From assembly GCF_000964545.1 (NCBI RefSeq), contig NZ_BBVD01000007.1:434001-498000 (forward strand): 64,000 nt of DNA, read 5' to 3'. This document shows positions 44,175-52,392 of this stretch, piece by piece. A program made the position numbers and the translations under genes. Origin of the DNA: Comamonas thiooxydans (GTDB taxonomy: Bacteria; Pseudomonadota; Gammaproteobacteria; Burkholderiales; Burkholderiaceae_C). The notes under the pieces are model-generated. The model ran no database searches and was not told the origin of the DNA. It was given only the letters and a program-made list of their open reading frames with translations. How positions within the stretch are numbered: the first letter of the stretch is position 1; each line of letters opens with the position of its first letter.

Positions 44175-45239
44175 TCAATCCTCAGAACCCAACACCACCC
44201 GCGCCGTCAAAGCAGTCCGCCCCGGCGACGACTCAATCCCCAGCAGTCCGCCGACCCGCGCAATGCGCACGGCCATGGAGCGCATGCCCACGCCCAGACC
44301 CGATGCATCCACGGCCTGCACATCAAAGCCTACGCCGTCATCCTCGATCTCCAGCAGCAACTCCTGCGCCTGCGGTTGCACCAGGGACAGGCGCACATGG
44401 CGGGCCTGGCTGTGCTTGATGACATTGGTCAGTGCCTCTTCGATCAGCCGGGTCAGAGCCAGGTATTGCAGCGCGTTGGGCGGCTGACTCCAGCTTTGCG
44501 GAAACTGCCAGTCGCAGCGCACACCCAGGGCCTCGAACAGATCGTTGAAGCGGCGGCGCAAGGGGGCCAGCCATTCCTGTGGAGTGGCTGGCACGCGCAC
44601 CTGGGCCGAGGCGTTGCTGTCTATGCTCTGGCGCAGATCGTTGCGGATGAGCTTGAGCATGGACAGCACCTGGGGCCGGGTCATGGCATCGCTGCCCTGC
44701 TCGACGGAAGCAATCATATGGACCAGCTCGCCGCCCAGGCCGTCGTGCAGGTCGTGGGTCAGGCGCAGGCGCTCCTGCAGGCGCGCGTTGGAGAGCTTCT
44801 GGGCCTCCAGCTCGGCGCGCAAATGTTCGGATTTTTTCTGCTCGGTGATGTCGAAGGTGAAGCCGATCAGCGCTGTGGGCTGGCCCTGTTCGTCGCAGAG
44901 CACATGCACCACTTCCTTGACCCAGACAAAGCGGTTGTCGCTGGTCAGCGCCCGGTACTCGGCCTCGTGATCCACACCCGCCAGGCACAGCTCCACGCAG
45001 CGCGAGACGGTTTGCTCGCGCTCGTCGGGGTGGATGCGTTCGGCCCAGTCGTTCACGGTCTCCCAGCTCTCGGGGCTCCAGCCCAGCAGATCAGCGATCT
45101 GCGGGCCGATATAGCTGTATTTCTTCGTGGTCCAGTCAATCTTGAACGGAATCGCCAGGGTGGATTCCAGCAGCGTCTGGTAGAGGCCGTTGTCCGTGTC
45201 GGGTTCAAGGGTGCGCAGGCGGGGGCGGGCTTCAAGCAT
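44175..45239 (-). CDS. soluble PAS-domain sensor histidine kinase (HisKA_3), orphan
   Basis: This 354-residue kinase has no membrane segment. A PAS domain with PAC motif occupies about 18-135 (F-K-I-D-W, W-S-P-E-S-W, I-G-F-T-F-D-I-T-E-Q). A short helix and a HisKA_3 domain with phospho-His near residue 165 (H-D-L-H-D-G-L-G-G) follow, then HATPase_c (E-E-A-L-T-N-V-I-K-H-S, D-D-G-V-G-F, G-V-G-M-R-S-M). From the dimerisation helix onward it is clearly paralogous to the kinase at 29151-31091. No response regulator is adjacent. It overlaps the upstream unknown gene by 8 bases, implying coupled translation. Confidence 0.92.
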   Translation of the reverse strand: MLEARPRLRTLEPDTDNGLYQTLLESTLAIPFKIDWTTKKYSYIGPQIADLLGWSPESWETVNDWAERIHPDEREQTVSRCVELCLAGVDHEAEYRALTSDNRFVWVKEVVHVLCDEQGQPTALIGFTFDITEQKKSEHLRAELEAQKLSNARLQERLRLTHDLHDGLGGELVHMIASVEQGSDAMTRPQVLSMLKLIRNDLRQSIDSNASAQVRVPATPQEWLAPLRRRFNDLFEALGVRCDWQFPQSWSQPPNALQYLALTRLIEEALTNVIKHSQARHVRLSLVQPQAQELLLEIEDDGVGFDVQAVDASGLGVGMRSMAVRIARVGGLLGIESSPGRTALTARVVLGSED

Positions 45240-46050
45240 GGGACGCTCCTGTCAGATCGAGAAGAGGGTGGGTGGTGGGCAGCTCGTTCCAGAACCAGTA
45301 GAAATAGCCGCCTTCGGTCTGCAGCAGGGTCTGGGTTTTGACGCTGGAACGCTCTATCCCGCGCCAGCAGGCCAGGGCCGAGTTGCGGTTGCCGTGCAGA
45401 TCCAGGCAGGTCTGTCCGGGCAGGCTGGGCCGGGGCGGCACATACAAGGCCATGCCGCGCGGCAGCCAGAGGTCTGCCAGGCAGATTTTCTGTTGCTCCG
45501 GCCAGTACTTTCCCACCGAAATCACCAGCGGCAGGTGAGGGTCGATGGAGGCGAAGACATGCGGGAAATCGTGATGCTCAAGGTCGGTACAGATCTTGCC
45601 CAGCAAGCGGTAGCCGGTTCCCTCATAGGGCGAGCGGTGCCCGGCAAACATGCCGTACTCATAGTCGACCAGCGAAAGATGTGGCTGGGGGCTGGTGATG
45701 CGAACTCCCTGGCCTGGCTCGATCAGCGTCATGCCGAACGCCGCTGCAGTTTGATGCGTGACTGCAATGGCTTCGTACTCGACCTGATCGGCCTGGAACT
45801 CCAGTTTGGTCTGATTGCCGTACTTGGGGTCGGGGTGGGTGGTGGTCGCAGAAAGGACGCGGTATGCGTTGCCGATGACGGCCGTGGGGTCACTGGTTGC
45901 AGGCTCAAGCAGCTGCAAGCCTGTGGGCGGCTCCGCGCAATAGTGCGGGAACCCGTGGATATTGCAGAAAAACGGTGTCTGCGACAGATCGACCGACGTC
46001 GGCGCATCTTCTTTGATGAACAGCACGGGATCAAAAAACTCTTGCGCCAT
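45232..46050 (-). CDS. uncharacterised protein translationally coupled to orphan kinase
   Basis: A 272-residue protein I do not recognise. It has no signal peptide or membrane segment, is rich in Pro, His and aromatic residues, and looks like a beta-rich fold (Y-G-M-F-A-G-H-R-S-P-Y-E-G-T-G-Y, H-H-D-F-P-H-V-F). The last bases overlap the kinase start by 8 bases, so the two are made together. It could be an input or ligand-binding partner of the PAS kinase; this is inference from the overlap only. Confidence 0.8.
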   Translation of the reverse strand: MAQEFFDPVLFIKEDAPTSVDLSQTPFFCNIHGFPHYCAEPPTGLQLLEPATSDPTAVIGNAYRVLSATTTHPDPKYGNQTKLEFQADQVEYEAIAVTHQTAAAFGMTLIEPGQGVRITSPQPHLSLVDYEYGMFAGHRSPYEGTGYRLLGKICTDLEHHDFPHVFASIDPHLPLVISVGKYWPEQQKICLADLWLPRGMALYVPPRPSLPGQTCLDLHGNRNSALACWRGIERSSVKTQTLLQTEGGYFYWFWNELPTTHPLLDLTGASHA

Positions 46051-46244
46051 TGCCTGTCACTTCACGGTGATTGATGCAGAGACCGCTGCCCTGTGCGGCG
46101 GTACGGCACCTGCAGTCGTGGGTTGTTGATATGTCAGCCAGTGATGCAGTCTAAATCAAGGCGGTTACAAAGACCTGGGTGCGCAGGCGCTGCGGGCCAG
46201 GGCGCCTGAGGGTATCAGTGGCCGTTACGGCAAGGTGCGCATTA

Positions 46245-46290
46245 TTTTGATAGCTGCCAGCGATTGATGCATAAGCGATACAGCCATGAG
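46245..46290. repeat. family B repeat 3' of flavin reductase gene
   Basis: TTGATAGCTGCCAGCGATTG - ATGCATAAGCGATACAGCC is a well-preserved copy. It ends 6 bases before the flavin reductase stop. Confidence 0.7.
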
Positions 46291-46295
46291 AGCTT

Positions 46296-46871
46296 CTATT
46301 TCACGAGCACCGATTCGCCAATCGCGAAGAACTGCCCGCCCGCCACATAGTGCAGGGTGCGCAGCTCGGCAGGCGCGGAGCCGAACTCCCAGTGTCCATT
46401 GCGGAACACGCGCTCGTCGGCCCAGGCGGCGACGACTTCGGCGATGAACAGGTCATAGCTTTGCTGGTTGTGCGGCTCGGGGATCAGCTTGCAGACCAGC
46501 CAGGCTGCGCAGCCTGCCACCAGCGGTACAGCTAAGCCCGGTGCGTCGAACAGTTGCACGCCATGTTTGACGAGTTTGTGGGGTTCGGTGACGGCGCTGT
46601 CCGTACCTATGCCCACCGTCAGCGCGGCCTGGGGTACGGTGGGCAGTTGCACGGCAAAGAGGCTGCTGCCCTCGACCAGCGCACGCGTGCGCGTGGCCTT
46701 GTCGAGCACCACGCTGATCTTGGGCGGTGCGAAATCGAGCGCGCAGGCCCAGGCAGCGCTCATGGCATTGCGCTCGCCCGCATGCTGGGCCGAGACGATG
46801 ACTGTGGGGCCGTGGTTGAGCAGGCGGTAGGACTTGTCCAGGGGAACCGGGGTGAAATGGTCTGGCAGCAT
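46296..46871 (-). CDS. flavin reductase family protein
   Basis: This roughly 191-residue protein has the FMN-binding split barrel of flavin reductase-like proteins: G-P-T-V-I-V-S-A, N-A-M-S-A-A-W (the flavin-binding region), P-P-K-I-S-V-V-L-D-K-A-T-R-T and H-Y-V-A-G-G-Q-F-F-A. It would bind FMN and may reduce it or act as an oxidoreductase on an unknown substrate. I chose the ATG at 46871. It is divergent from the VOC gene, with 103 bases between. Confidence 0.85.
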   Translation of the reverse strand: MLPDHFTPVPLDKSYRLLNHGPTVIVSAQHAGERNAMSAAWACALDFAPPKISVVLDKATRTRALVEGSSLFAVQLPTVPQAALTVGIGTDSAVTEPHKLVKHGVQLFDAPGLAVPLVAGCAAWLVCKLIPEPHNQQSYDLFIAEVVAAWADERVFRNGHWEFGSAPAELRTLHYVAGGQFFAIGESVLVK

Positions 46872-46974
46872 GGCGGGCTGAATATGGGAGACAGAAGAGG
46901 ACGGCAAGCTCCCGTTACGATGGCTTGCTGATTTCCCATCTTCGCCCGAAACAGGGCTTTTCCAGGAGACAACC

Positions 46975-47349
46975 ATGTTTAGCCACATCATGCTGGGTGT
47001 AAATGATCTGGAGTCCAGCAAGCGCTTTTACGACGCGCTGCTGGGTCAGCTGGGCATTGCGCCCGGCGTTGCCAACAAGAACCGCTTCTTCTACCGCAGC
47101 CCCACGGGCGTGTTTGCCATCTCCACGCCCATCAACGGCGAGTCGGCCAGCTCGGGCAATGGTGCGACCACGGGCTTTCTGGCCCAGTCCACCGATCAGG
47201 TGAATGCGGCCCATGCGGCAGGCCTGGCAGCGGGTGGTGTGTCGATCGAGGACGCGCCGGGCTGGCGCGGCGACTCCATGTATCTGGCCTATCTGCGCGA
47301 CCCAGACGGCAACAAGATCTGCCTGGCCTATCGCCCCGCGAAGGTCTGA
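46975..47349 (+). CDS. VOC family protein (glyoxalase/bleomycin resistance fold)
   Basis: This 124-residue single VOC domain begins M-F-S-H-I-M-L-G-V-N-D-L and ends with the usual D-P-D-G-N-K-I-C-L-A-Y. His4 and a later Glu/Asp could bind metal. The specific reaction is unknown. It is followed by a clear terminator at 47369. Confidence 0.9.
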   Translation: MFSHIMLGVNDLESSKRFYDALLGQLGIAPGVANKNRFFYRSPTGVFAISTPINGESASSGNGATTGFLAQSTDQVNAAHAAGLAAGGVSIEDAPGWRGDSMYLAYLRDPDGNKICLAYRPAKV

Positions 47350-47368
47350 TCCAGGCTGCCTGAACCAG

Positions 47369-47390
47369 GGCCGCGCAAGCGGCCTTTTTT
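47369..47390 (+). terminator. terminator of VOC gene
   Basis: GGCCGC-GCAA-GCGGCC followed by six T, beginning 20 bases after the stop. Confidence 0.92.
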
Positions 47391-47602
47391 ATCTTCAGTG
47401 GAGGGGGATCAAAAACAGGAGCTGTCTGCGCTTGCAGGGCAAGGCCTTGAACCACGAACGGCAACATGGAGTGCGGTCATGCCCGACCTGCAAGCGGTGA
47501 TGCTGTGCCCGCTGCCGGTGCAAAACCGGGGCAGGCGGCACAATGGCTGCTTTGCAGCGCGGGCGTATGTCCGGGGCCTGCACCACATTCAGTAGTTTTT
47601 TC

Positions 47603-47845
47603 ATGACCAACACCACCACTCCTGCCGAAGACCATCTGTGCGACGCCTGTGCCGGCATTCAGCGCAACTGGCGCAAAGCCCCCGGCCATGCCGAACTGAT
47701 GCAGCGCGGCAACCGCAAGGAGGAGCGCGGCTCGACTACGGCGACGGTGACCCGCTATGTCTGCGAGCGCTGCGGCACGGTGTGGGACTATGAGAACAAC
47801 AAGCAGGACCAGCGCAAGGGCTGGTCCGTGGTCGGCAGAATTTAA
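47603..47845 (+). CDS. small zinc-ribbon-like protein
   Basis: This 80-residue protein has two C-x-x-C knuckles, C-D-A-C near residue 13 and C-E-R-C near 54, separated by a basic stretch (G-N-R-K-E-E-R-G) and followed by G-T-V-W-D-Y-E-N. The spacing suits a single structural zinc. The function is unknown. ATG 47603 lies 213 bases beyond the VOC terminator, and a family A repeat begins directly after the stop. Confidence 0.75.
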   Translation: MTNTTTPAEDHLCDACAGIQRNWRKAPGHAELMQRGNRKEERGSTTATVTRYVCERCGTVWDYENNKQDQRKGWSVVGRI

Positions 47846-47930
47846 CTCCCCTGAGGCGCTGCGCGCCTTGCCCCGGCGGGGGACGAAAGCCATCGCTGCG
47901 GGGCGGCGGGGCCGCCCAGGCCCTTGCTGG
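47846..47930 (+). repeat. GC-rich dispersed repeat, family A, copy 6 (3' of zinc-ribbon gene)
   Basis: It starts immediately after TAA with CTCCCCTGAGGCGCTGCGCG, then CCCC-GGCGGGGGACG, TCGCTGCGGGGCGG and GCCCTTGCTGG. It has the same orientation as the gene. Confidence 0.75.
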
Positions 47931-48007
47931 CTGTCTCTTTCCTGAGTCAGCGTCGGTTTTTGAAGTTTCGGCGTCTTCGGGCGCCGTTTGTTTTTGAAGG
48001 AGGCTGC

Positions 48008-48619
48008 GTGCAATCAGCAAGCAACGAGTGGTTTGACGAGGCGTATTACCAGCGCTTTTACTTTGACAAGAAGACCAGCGTGATCGACCCCGAGCACGCG
48101 CGGCGGCTGGGTGCGTTTGTCTGCTCGTATCTTGCGTATCTGCGCGTGCCCGTGCAGCGGGTGCTTGATGTGGGCTGCGGCATAGGCCTGTGGCGCGAGG
48201 CGGTGCAAAAGCACTTTCCGGGCGTGCAGTATCAGGGCGTGGAGTTCAGTCCCTATCTGTGCGAGCGCTATGGCTGGGAGCAGGGCTCGGTGGTGGATTG
48301 GCAGCCCAAAGATTGCCAGCCTTTCGATCTGGTGATCTGCCAGGGCGTGCTGCCCTATCTGAGTCCGACTGACCTGAAAAAGGCGCTGGCCAATCTGGGC
48401 CGGCTGTCGCGCGGCGGGCTCTACATCGAGGCTGTGGCACGCGAGGACTACGAGCGCGACATCATCGACGAGGAACTGACCGACCCGCGCCTGTATCGCC
48501 ACCGCGCTGAGCTGTACCGCCGCGGCCTGCAGCCTAACTTCAAGGAGCTGGGCGGCGGCGTATGGCTGAGTCGTCAGGCCGATATGCCGCTGTTCGAACT
48601 GGAGTGCGTTGGGGGCTGA
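48008..48619 (+). CDS. class I SAM-dependent methyltransferase
   Basis: This roughly 203-residue Rossmann methyltransferase has SAM motif I V-L-D-V-G-C-G-I-G near residues 52-60, an acidic residue at the end of strand 2 (G-V-E-F-S), and L-V-I-C-Q-G-V-L-P-Y-L as motif IV. The acceptor is unknown. GTG 48008 behind the strong site AAGGAGG is the convincing start; a longer frame runs into repeat A. Confidence 0.88.
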   Translation: MQSASNEWFDEAYYQRFYFDKKTSVIDPEHARRLGAFVCSYLAYLRVPVQRVLDVGCGIGLWREAVQKHFPGVQYQGVEFSPYLCERYGWEQGSVVDWQPKDCQPFDLVICQGVLPYLSPTDLKKALANLGRLSRGGLYIEAVAREDYERDIIDEELTDPRLYRHRAELYRRGLQPNFKELGGGVWLSRQADMPLFELECVGG

Positions 48620-48691
48620 AGCCTCTGGTTCTTGGTGATTTCGGGGCCTGCACCTATATTGCGGGGCTTGCGAACTCACAAGGATATGCAG

Positions 48692-49474
48692 ATGCCTCAT
48701 CGCTGGATCAAACGCTGCGGAGTCTGGACCGCTGCCATGGCTGGCGCTGCCCTGCTTCTGGCCTGCTCGGACTCCAAGACCGAGGGCGCCGCGCCCTCGG
48801 CACAGGCCCCCGCAACTGCGCCAGCCCCTGCGCCGGCACCGCCTGCCGCAGAAGCCAGGCGCGTGATCGACCAGTTGTTTAGCACCGAGACCATAGGCAT
48901 GAATCTGGCCTATGCGCAGAAGATCGCCGGCCCGGCCATGCGCTCGGAATTCCACCGCCACCAGTTCCGCACCGACGGCTGCGATATCACCCTGGTCAGC
49001 GACGAGGCCGACAAGGTGATCGAGTCTGTCGAGATCGATATCGCACCCAGCTGCAATCTCTCGCTCAAGAGCGTGCTGAACGTGTCCGAGGGCCAGCCCG
49101 ACATCAAGCTCGGCGACCTGACCTTTGGCAGCTTCGAGCCCTTGCTGGACAGCCGTTACTACGCCGACTGCCTGACGCTGTGCGGCAATGCCGCCGACCC
49201 CGTGGTCTATCTGGAGGCCAAGGGTTCGCGCCTGACCAACTTCATCAATTATTCGGTGCAGGCCCCCATGGTGGACGGCAAGGTGCTGGATGCGACTGTC
49301 GCCTGGCGCGATGCCATGGTCAAGGCAGAGTCCGACGACTATGTGCTGGACACGCGCTTCAACTGCGAGCCGGACCGCTTCAGGAATGTGATTTCCGCCG
49401 GACTCAGGAATGCCAGGCCCACGGTGTTCAGTTTTGGCCGTGGTCCGACCTTCGAGCAGGGCGACTGCGACTAA
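48692..49474 (+). CDS. putative lipoprotein of unknown function
   Basis: A 260-residue protein with a lipoprotein signal: basic start, hydrophobic A-A-M-A-G-A-A-L-L-L-A, and lipobox cysteine near residue 25 followed by S-D. An Ala/Pro-rich linker (about 33-53) leads to a folded domain with five further cysteines (G-C-D-I-T, S-C-N-L-S, D-C-L-T-L-C, G-D-C-D), suggesting disulfides in the periplasm. The serine after S-D-S does not show an inner-membrane retention Asp directly at position 2, so outer-membrane sorting is possible. I know no family. Confidence 0.8.
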   Translation: MPHRWIKRCGVWTAAMAGAALLLACSDSKTEGAAPSAQAPATAPAPAPAPPAAEARRVIDQLFSTETIGMNLAYAQKIAGPAMRSEFHRHQFRTDGCDITLVSDEADKVIESVEIDIAPSCNLSLKSVLNVSEGQPDIKLGDLTFGSFEPLLDSRYYADCLTLCGNAADPVVYLEAKGSRLTNFINYSVQAPMVDGKVLDATVAWRDAMVKAESDDYVLDTRFNCEPDRFRNVISAGLRNARPTVFSFGRGPTFEQGDCD

Positions 49475-49546
49475 GCGGCGCTCCTGCAGCATCAGCACTG
49501 GATTTGGCAAAGGCGGGACAATCCGGGCATCTGTCCGAACCTGCTG

Positions 49547-50392
49547 GTGTCTGTCTTGCCCGCTTCCACGCCTTTGTCCTCCGCCACTCTGACTCCGCAG
49601 AAAAGCGTTGCCTCCACGCTGTCTCCGCATGCCGTCTCGCGCTTGCGCCAGGCGCGGCTGGCGCGCAGCACGCGTCCGTTTCTGGCGCGTGGCGGCCCCA
49701 AGGGCGAGCGCTGCGAGGGCTGCCGTTTGCGCCCCTCCCACTGCATGTGCGCGCTGCGCCCCGAGCTGGCCACGCGCGCGGCCTTCTGCCTGCTGATGCA
49801 TGATGCCGAGCCGCTCAAGCCCAGCAACACGGGCTGGCTGATTGCCGACGTGGTGCAGGACACCCATGCCTTCGGCTGGTCGCGCACCGAGCTGGACCCC
49901 CAGCTGGAGGCCTTGCTGGCCGATCCGCAATGGCAGCCCTATGTGGTCTTCCCCGGTGAATATGCAGAGCCTGCAGAGCGTGTGCTGGAGACGCTGGACG
50001 GCGGCGACAGCCGTGCGCTGCAGCCCGGCAGACGCCCGCTGTTCATACTGCTGGACGCGACCTGGTCGGAGGCGCGCAAGATGTTTCGCAAAAGCCCGTA
50101 TCTCGATGGCTTTCCCGTGCTCAGCCTGCACCCGGACCTGATCTCTCGCTACCAATTGCGCAGATCCAAGCGCGACGATCATTTCTGCACCAGCGAGGTG
50201 GCGGCGCTGTGCCTGGAGCTGGTGGGCGATGCCGGCGATGTGCAGGCCGGCCAGGTACTGGAGAGCTATCTGGGGGTGTTTACCGAGCGCTATCTGCAGG
50301 CCAAGCACCAGCAGCCGGTCGATGAGGCCAGCAGCGCCCACCAGCGCCTGCGTGAACTGATGGGGGCCGTCCCCGCCAAACGCGACGCATGA
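49547..50392 (+). CDS. tapT: DTW domain tRNA-uridine aminocarboxypropyltransferase (TapT/YfiP-like)
   Basis: This 281-residue protein of the DTW family transfers the 3-amino-3-carboxypropyl group of SAM to U47 of some tRNAs (acp3U). Visible are the N-terminal cysteine cluster C-E-G-C-R-L-R-P-S-H-C-M-C (zinc), L-M-H-D-A-E-P-L-K-P-S-N-T-G and the D-x-T-W signature as L-L-D-A-T-W-S-E-A near residue 167. The first 45 residues are variable. The start is GTG 49547, with no strong ribosome site. The gene ends before a terminator-like hairpin. Confidence 0.88.
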   Translation: MSVLPASTPLSSATLTPQKSVASTLSPHAVSRLRQARLARSTRPFLARGGPKGERCEGCRLRPSHCMCALRPELATRAAFCLLMHDAEPLKPSNTGWLIADVVQDTHAFGWSRTELDPQLEALLADPQWQPYVVFPGEYAEPAERVLETLDGGDSRALQPGRRPLFILLDATWSEARKMFRKSPYLDGFPVLSLHPDLISRYQLRRSKRDDHFCTSEVAALCLELVGDAGDVQAGQVLESYLGVFTERYLQAKHQQPVDEASSAHQRLRELMGAVPAKRDA

Positions 50393-50456
50393 AGCGCTGT
50401 GCAGGCATAAGCATTCCACTCAAAGCAATAAGCGAACAAGGACAATCGGGCCAGGG

Positions 50457-50537
50457 CCTCATGACTGCATGAGGTGTGTGCCGGATCGGGTTGGTGATGA
50501 GCGCCGATGACCAGGGGTCTCGGCGCTTTTGTTTTTG
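50457..50537 (+). terminator. two tandem hairpins: terminator of tapT or leader attenuator of the next gene
   Basis: CCTCATG-ACTG-CATGAGG (near 50457-50474) is followed by GCGCCGA (50501-50507) pairing with TCGGCGC (50520-50526) and then TTTTGTTTTT. The T-tract directly touches the GGGAG ribosome site of the gene at 50548. Confidence 0.7.
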
Positions 50538-50547
50538 GGAGTGGGTG

Positions 50548-51510
50548 ATGGGCATGTCCTTGAGATGGGTTGGGCTGGCAGCAGCGCTGGTATGTGCGGG
50601 TTCGGCCATGGCTGCGGGCAAGACTGAAGCGGCGAGTTCCACTATCGGTGCCAATATCGACACGGCCGTGGATCTGTCCGCATCGCCCACGCTGCAGCGC
50701 TGGCAGGCCGGCGGCACCGTGGTGCTGGGCGTGCGCGAAGCCGCTGTCCCCATGTCCTACGCGATCGGTGCCAACGAGAAGTTCGTCGGCTATCACATGG
50801 ACCTCTGCGAGCGCGTGGTGCAGGCGATCGCGCCCAAGGCCCAGATCAAGTACATGGTGCTGACGCCGCAGAACACCATGCCGCTGATCAACAACGGCAC
50901 GGCCGATTTCAATTGCGCCAGCATGACCAACAACCTCACGCGCCAGAAGCAGGTGGCGTTTGGTTTGACCACCTATGTCAGCGAGGTGCGCATGGCCGTG
51001 CGTGCCGACTCGGGCATCACCTCCTTCAAGCAGCTGCAGGGGCGTAATGTGGGCGCCATCACGGGCACGACGGCGGTGCAGATTCTGCGCAAATACGCCA
51101 GCGACAACGAGTTGAACTTCAAGACGCTGATGAGCAAGGACCAGTTCGAGAGCTTTCTGATGCTGGAGTCGGGCCGCGTCGATGCCTTTGTGCTGGATGA
51201 CAACATGCTGGCCGGCGTGATCGGTCAGAGCAAGAATCCCAAGGGCTACAAGATCGTGGGCGAGGTGATTGGTGCCGAGCCGATTGCCATCCAGTTCAGC
51301 AAGAACGACTCGCAGATCAAGAAGGCCGTGGACGGAGCCATCTTGCAGATGATCCGCTCGGGCGAGATGCACAAGCTCTACGCCAAGTGGTTCATGCAGC
51401 CCATTGCGCCCAAGAACGTGAATCTAAACCTGCCCATGGGCGAGGTGCTCAAGAAACAGCTGGCCGCGCCCAACGACACGCCGCTGGAGCAGTTCGTATT
51501 GCCCCAATAA
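50548..51510 (+). CDS. amino-acid-type ABC transporter substrate-binding protein (family 3)
   Basis: This roughly 320-residue periplasmic binding protein has a signal peptide ending S-A-M-A-A-G. The SBP_bac_3 fold shows T-V-V-L-G-V-R-E-A-A-V-P-M-S-Y, a G-Y-H-M-D-L-C ligand loop, G-T-A-D-F-N-C and G-R-V-D-A-F-V-L-D-D-N. It is similar in layout to glutamate/aspartate binding proteins (GltI). No permease or ATPase gene is adjacent, so it must work with a transporter encoded elsewhere. ATG 50548 and 50554 are both possible starts. Confidence 0.9.
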   Translation: MGMSLRWVGLAAALVCAGSAMAAGKTEAASSTIGANIDTAVDLSASPTLQRWQAGGTVVLGVREAAVPMSYAIGANEKFVGYHMDLCERVVQAIAPKAQIKYMVLTPQNTMPLINNGTADFNCASMTNNLTRQKQVAFGLTTYVSEVRMAVRADSGITSFKQLQGRNVGAITGTTAVQILRKYASDNELNFKTLMSKDQFESFLMLESGRVDAFVLDDNMLAGVIGQSKNPKGYKIVGEVIGAEPIAIQFSKNDSQIKKAVDGAILQMIRSGEMHKLYAKWFMQPIAPKNVNLNLPMGEVLKKQLAAPNDTPLEQFVLPQ

Positions 51511-51560
51511 AGCACTGGAGCGGCGCCAGTCGATAGACTGCATGGCAAACCTCAAGGGGA

Positions 51561-52331
51561 ATGATTGCCGTGCTGGAGTACCTGGTCTATCCGCTGATTG
51601 CGCTGCTGTTCGTGGCAGTCTTCACGCGCGAGGTGATTGCGCCCGCCTCGCGCAATCTCTGCGACCGGCGCTGGCTGATCTACAGCAGCGCCCTGGGCGC
51701 GCTGACGCTGGTCTGCACGCTGGTTCTGGGCTGGTTGCTGGAGGAGCGCATTCGCCAGCATGCGCTTTTCGATGTGGGGGCACGCTGGAACCCGATGCTG
51801 GTGGGGCTGCTGAGTTTTTTCATCACCAGCTTTGTCTTTTACTGGTGGCACCGCGCCACCCATGCCTCGGATCTGCTGTGGCGCGTGTTCCACCAGCTGC
51901 ATCACAGCGCGCGCCGCATCGAGGTGCTGACTTCGTTCTACGCCCACCCGCTGGACTCCTGCGCTGCCATGCTGCTGAGCGTGATCTCCAGCTACTGGGT
52001 GCTGGGTGCCAGCCCGGCGGCGGCGGCCGTGGCCCTGGGACTGACGGCGGCCTTCGACTTGTTCACCCATGCCGACATGCGCACGCCGCGCTGGCTTGGC
52101 TATGTGCTGCAGCGCCCGGAAATGCATACCGTGCACCATCAGCATGGCCACCATGCGCAGAACTACGGTCTGCCGCTGTGGGACATGCTGTTCGGCACCT
52201 GGACCAACCCCGCCGAGCGCGCGCAGAAGCTGGGCTTTGATGACGACAAGTCCGAGCGCGTGGCCGAGATGCTGCTGTGGCGCGATGTTCACCAGAGTGC
52301 GCCCGCCTGCGGGCGCCGCAAGTCATCCTGA
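51561..52331 (+). CDS. sterol desaturase / fatty acid hydroxylase family membrane protein
   Basis: This 256-residue inner-membrane di-iron enzyme has three hydrophobic regions and the histidine boxes W-W-H-R-A-T-H, H-Q-L-H-H and H-T-V-H-H-Q-H-G-H-H. It would hydroxylate or desaturate a lipid with O2. The substrate is unknown. It has a good AAGGGGA site before ATG 51561 and stands 50 bases after the binding protein gene. Confidence 0.9.
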   Translation: MIAVLEYLVYPLIALLFVAVFTREVIAPASRNLCDRRWLIYSSALGALTLVCTLVLGWLLEERIRQHALFDVGARWNPMLVGLLSFFITSFVFYWWHRATHASDLLWRVFHQLHHSARRIEVLTSFYAHPLDSCAAMLLSVISSYWVLGASPAAAAVALGLTAAFDLFTHADMRTPRWLGYVLQRPEMHTVHHQHGHHAQNYGLPLWDMLFGTWTNPAERAQKLGFDDDKSERVAEMLLWRDVHQSAPACGRRKSS

Positions 52332-52336
52332 AGCTT

Positions 52337-52392
52337 CGAATTTGATAGCTGATGATACCGATGGGTGGAGCTCGGCATGCTGTTTTTGTTCT
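52337..52392. repeat. family B repeat 3' of the desaturase gene
   Basis: TTTGATAGCTGATGATACCG and a T-rich end TGTTTTTGTTC flank a diverged centre; the right half of the core is poorly kept. Confidence 0.5.
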
